6,043 bases of DNA from an uncultured Eggerthellaceae bacterium. Lineage in GTDB: Bacteria > Actinomycetota > Coriobacteriia > Coriobacteriales > Eggerthellaceae. Under the pieces are notes generated by a model. It was not told where the DNA came from. It searched no databases and saw only the letters and a list, made by a program, of their open reading frames with translations. Positions 5,939 through 6,043 of the stretch are shown piece by piece (within the stretch, counting starts at the first letter, position 1; every line of letters begins with the position of its first letter). The translations under genes were made by a program, and so were the position numbers. The stretch covers positions 1 through 6,043 of the forward strand of contig CANOHY010000071.1 in NCBI GenBank assembly GCA_947565915.1, in the 5' to 3' direction.

Positions 5939-6043
5939 CCACCTTGCGCCGCTTCGCACGGATGCGGCACGCAGGTGGCCTGGAAAACGGCCGCCGACCT
6001 GCTCGAAGAGGGCAGGCGGACCTTGAAAACCGGATACTGGACG
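5939..6043 (+). other. structured leader of a presumed rRNA operon (16S gene beyond the window)
   Basis: Directly downstream of the promoter, a long hairpin pairs CCACCT-T-GCG-CCGC (5939-5952) with GCGG-CA-CGC-AGGTGG (5964-5978). A second hairpin pairs CCTGCTC (5998-6004) with GGGCAGG (6010-6016). The end, ACCTTGAAAACCGGATACTGG (6020-6040), resembles TTGAAAAC-type sequences that flank 16S and 23S genes in Gram-positive rRNA operons. The window ends before any recognisable mature 16S start, so the rRNA assignment is inferred from structure and style. Confidence 0.5.
5979..6033 (+). repeat. imperfect direct repeat CCTGGAAAACGG / CCTTGAAAACCGG in the leader
   Basis: CCTGGAAAACGG at 5979-5990 and CCTTGAAAACCGG at 6021-6033 start 42 nt apart, one on each side of the second hairpin. 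Repeated GAAAAC elements in an rRNA leader recall antitermination or processing signals, but no specific box family can be assigned from sequence alone. Confidence 0.4.

Noticed and set aside
1..6043. CRISPR array, tRNA gene, insertion sequence or defence system
   Set aside because: No regularly spaced repeats, tRNA-like cloverleaf, transposase motif or inverted-repeat ends were seen, and all long + strand frames are explained by the pilus genes and tyrS.

Overview
The window reads as chromosomal DNA of a moderately GC-rich Gram-positive bacterium. Two proteins end in LPXTG cell-wall sorting signals, the sortase is of the pilus-polymerising type, and codons favour G or C at the third position. 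The overall flavour resembles gut Actinomycetota of the class Coriobacteriia (Eggerthellales and relatives). That placement is an inference from style and was not tested; no 16S sequence is present in the window.

Positions 1-4389 hold a compact sortase-dependent pilus locus, all on the + strand. First comes the 3' part of a large LPATG surface protein with a fibro-slime domain, probably the tip or adhesive pilin. After a 148-nt spacer comes a 495-aa backbone-type pilin: signal peptide, N-terminal domain, isopeptide D2 domain, SpaA/Cna-B domain and LPSTG. Only 39 nt later comes a class C sortase with membrane segments at both ends. The likely division of labour is that the sortase cuts both pilins at LPxTG and joins backbone subunits through a pilin lysine. 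The fibro-slime protein would be added at the tip, and internal Lys-Asn isopeptide bonds would stiffen the shaft.

Positions 4390-5777 hold a promoter region with an 11-bp inverted repeat, then tyrS, encoding a complete type-2-like tyrosyl-tRNA synthetase. This housekeeping gene marks the right boundary of the pilus locus.

Positions 5778-6043 contain no gene. They hold a possible tyrS terminator, a near-consensus sigma70-type promoter (TTGACT-17-TAATAT) and a GC-rich, hairpin-rich leader ending in a TTGAAAACCGGATACTGG-type sequence. This looks like the start of a stable-RNA transcript, most likely an rRNA operon whose 16S gene lies beyond the right edge.

No mobile element, CRISPR array, tRNA or defence system was seen. 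The points worth a second look are the non-canonical pilin motif, the sortase lid without a DPx motif, the repeat and hairpin elements in the spacers, and the presumed rRNA leader. Overall this is a recognisable pilus locus, not an obviously new system.
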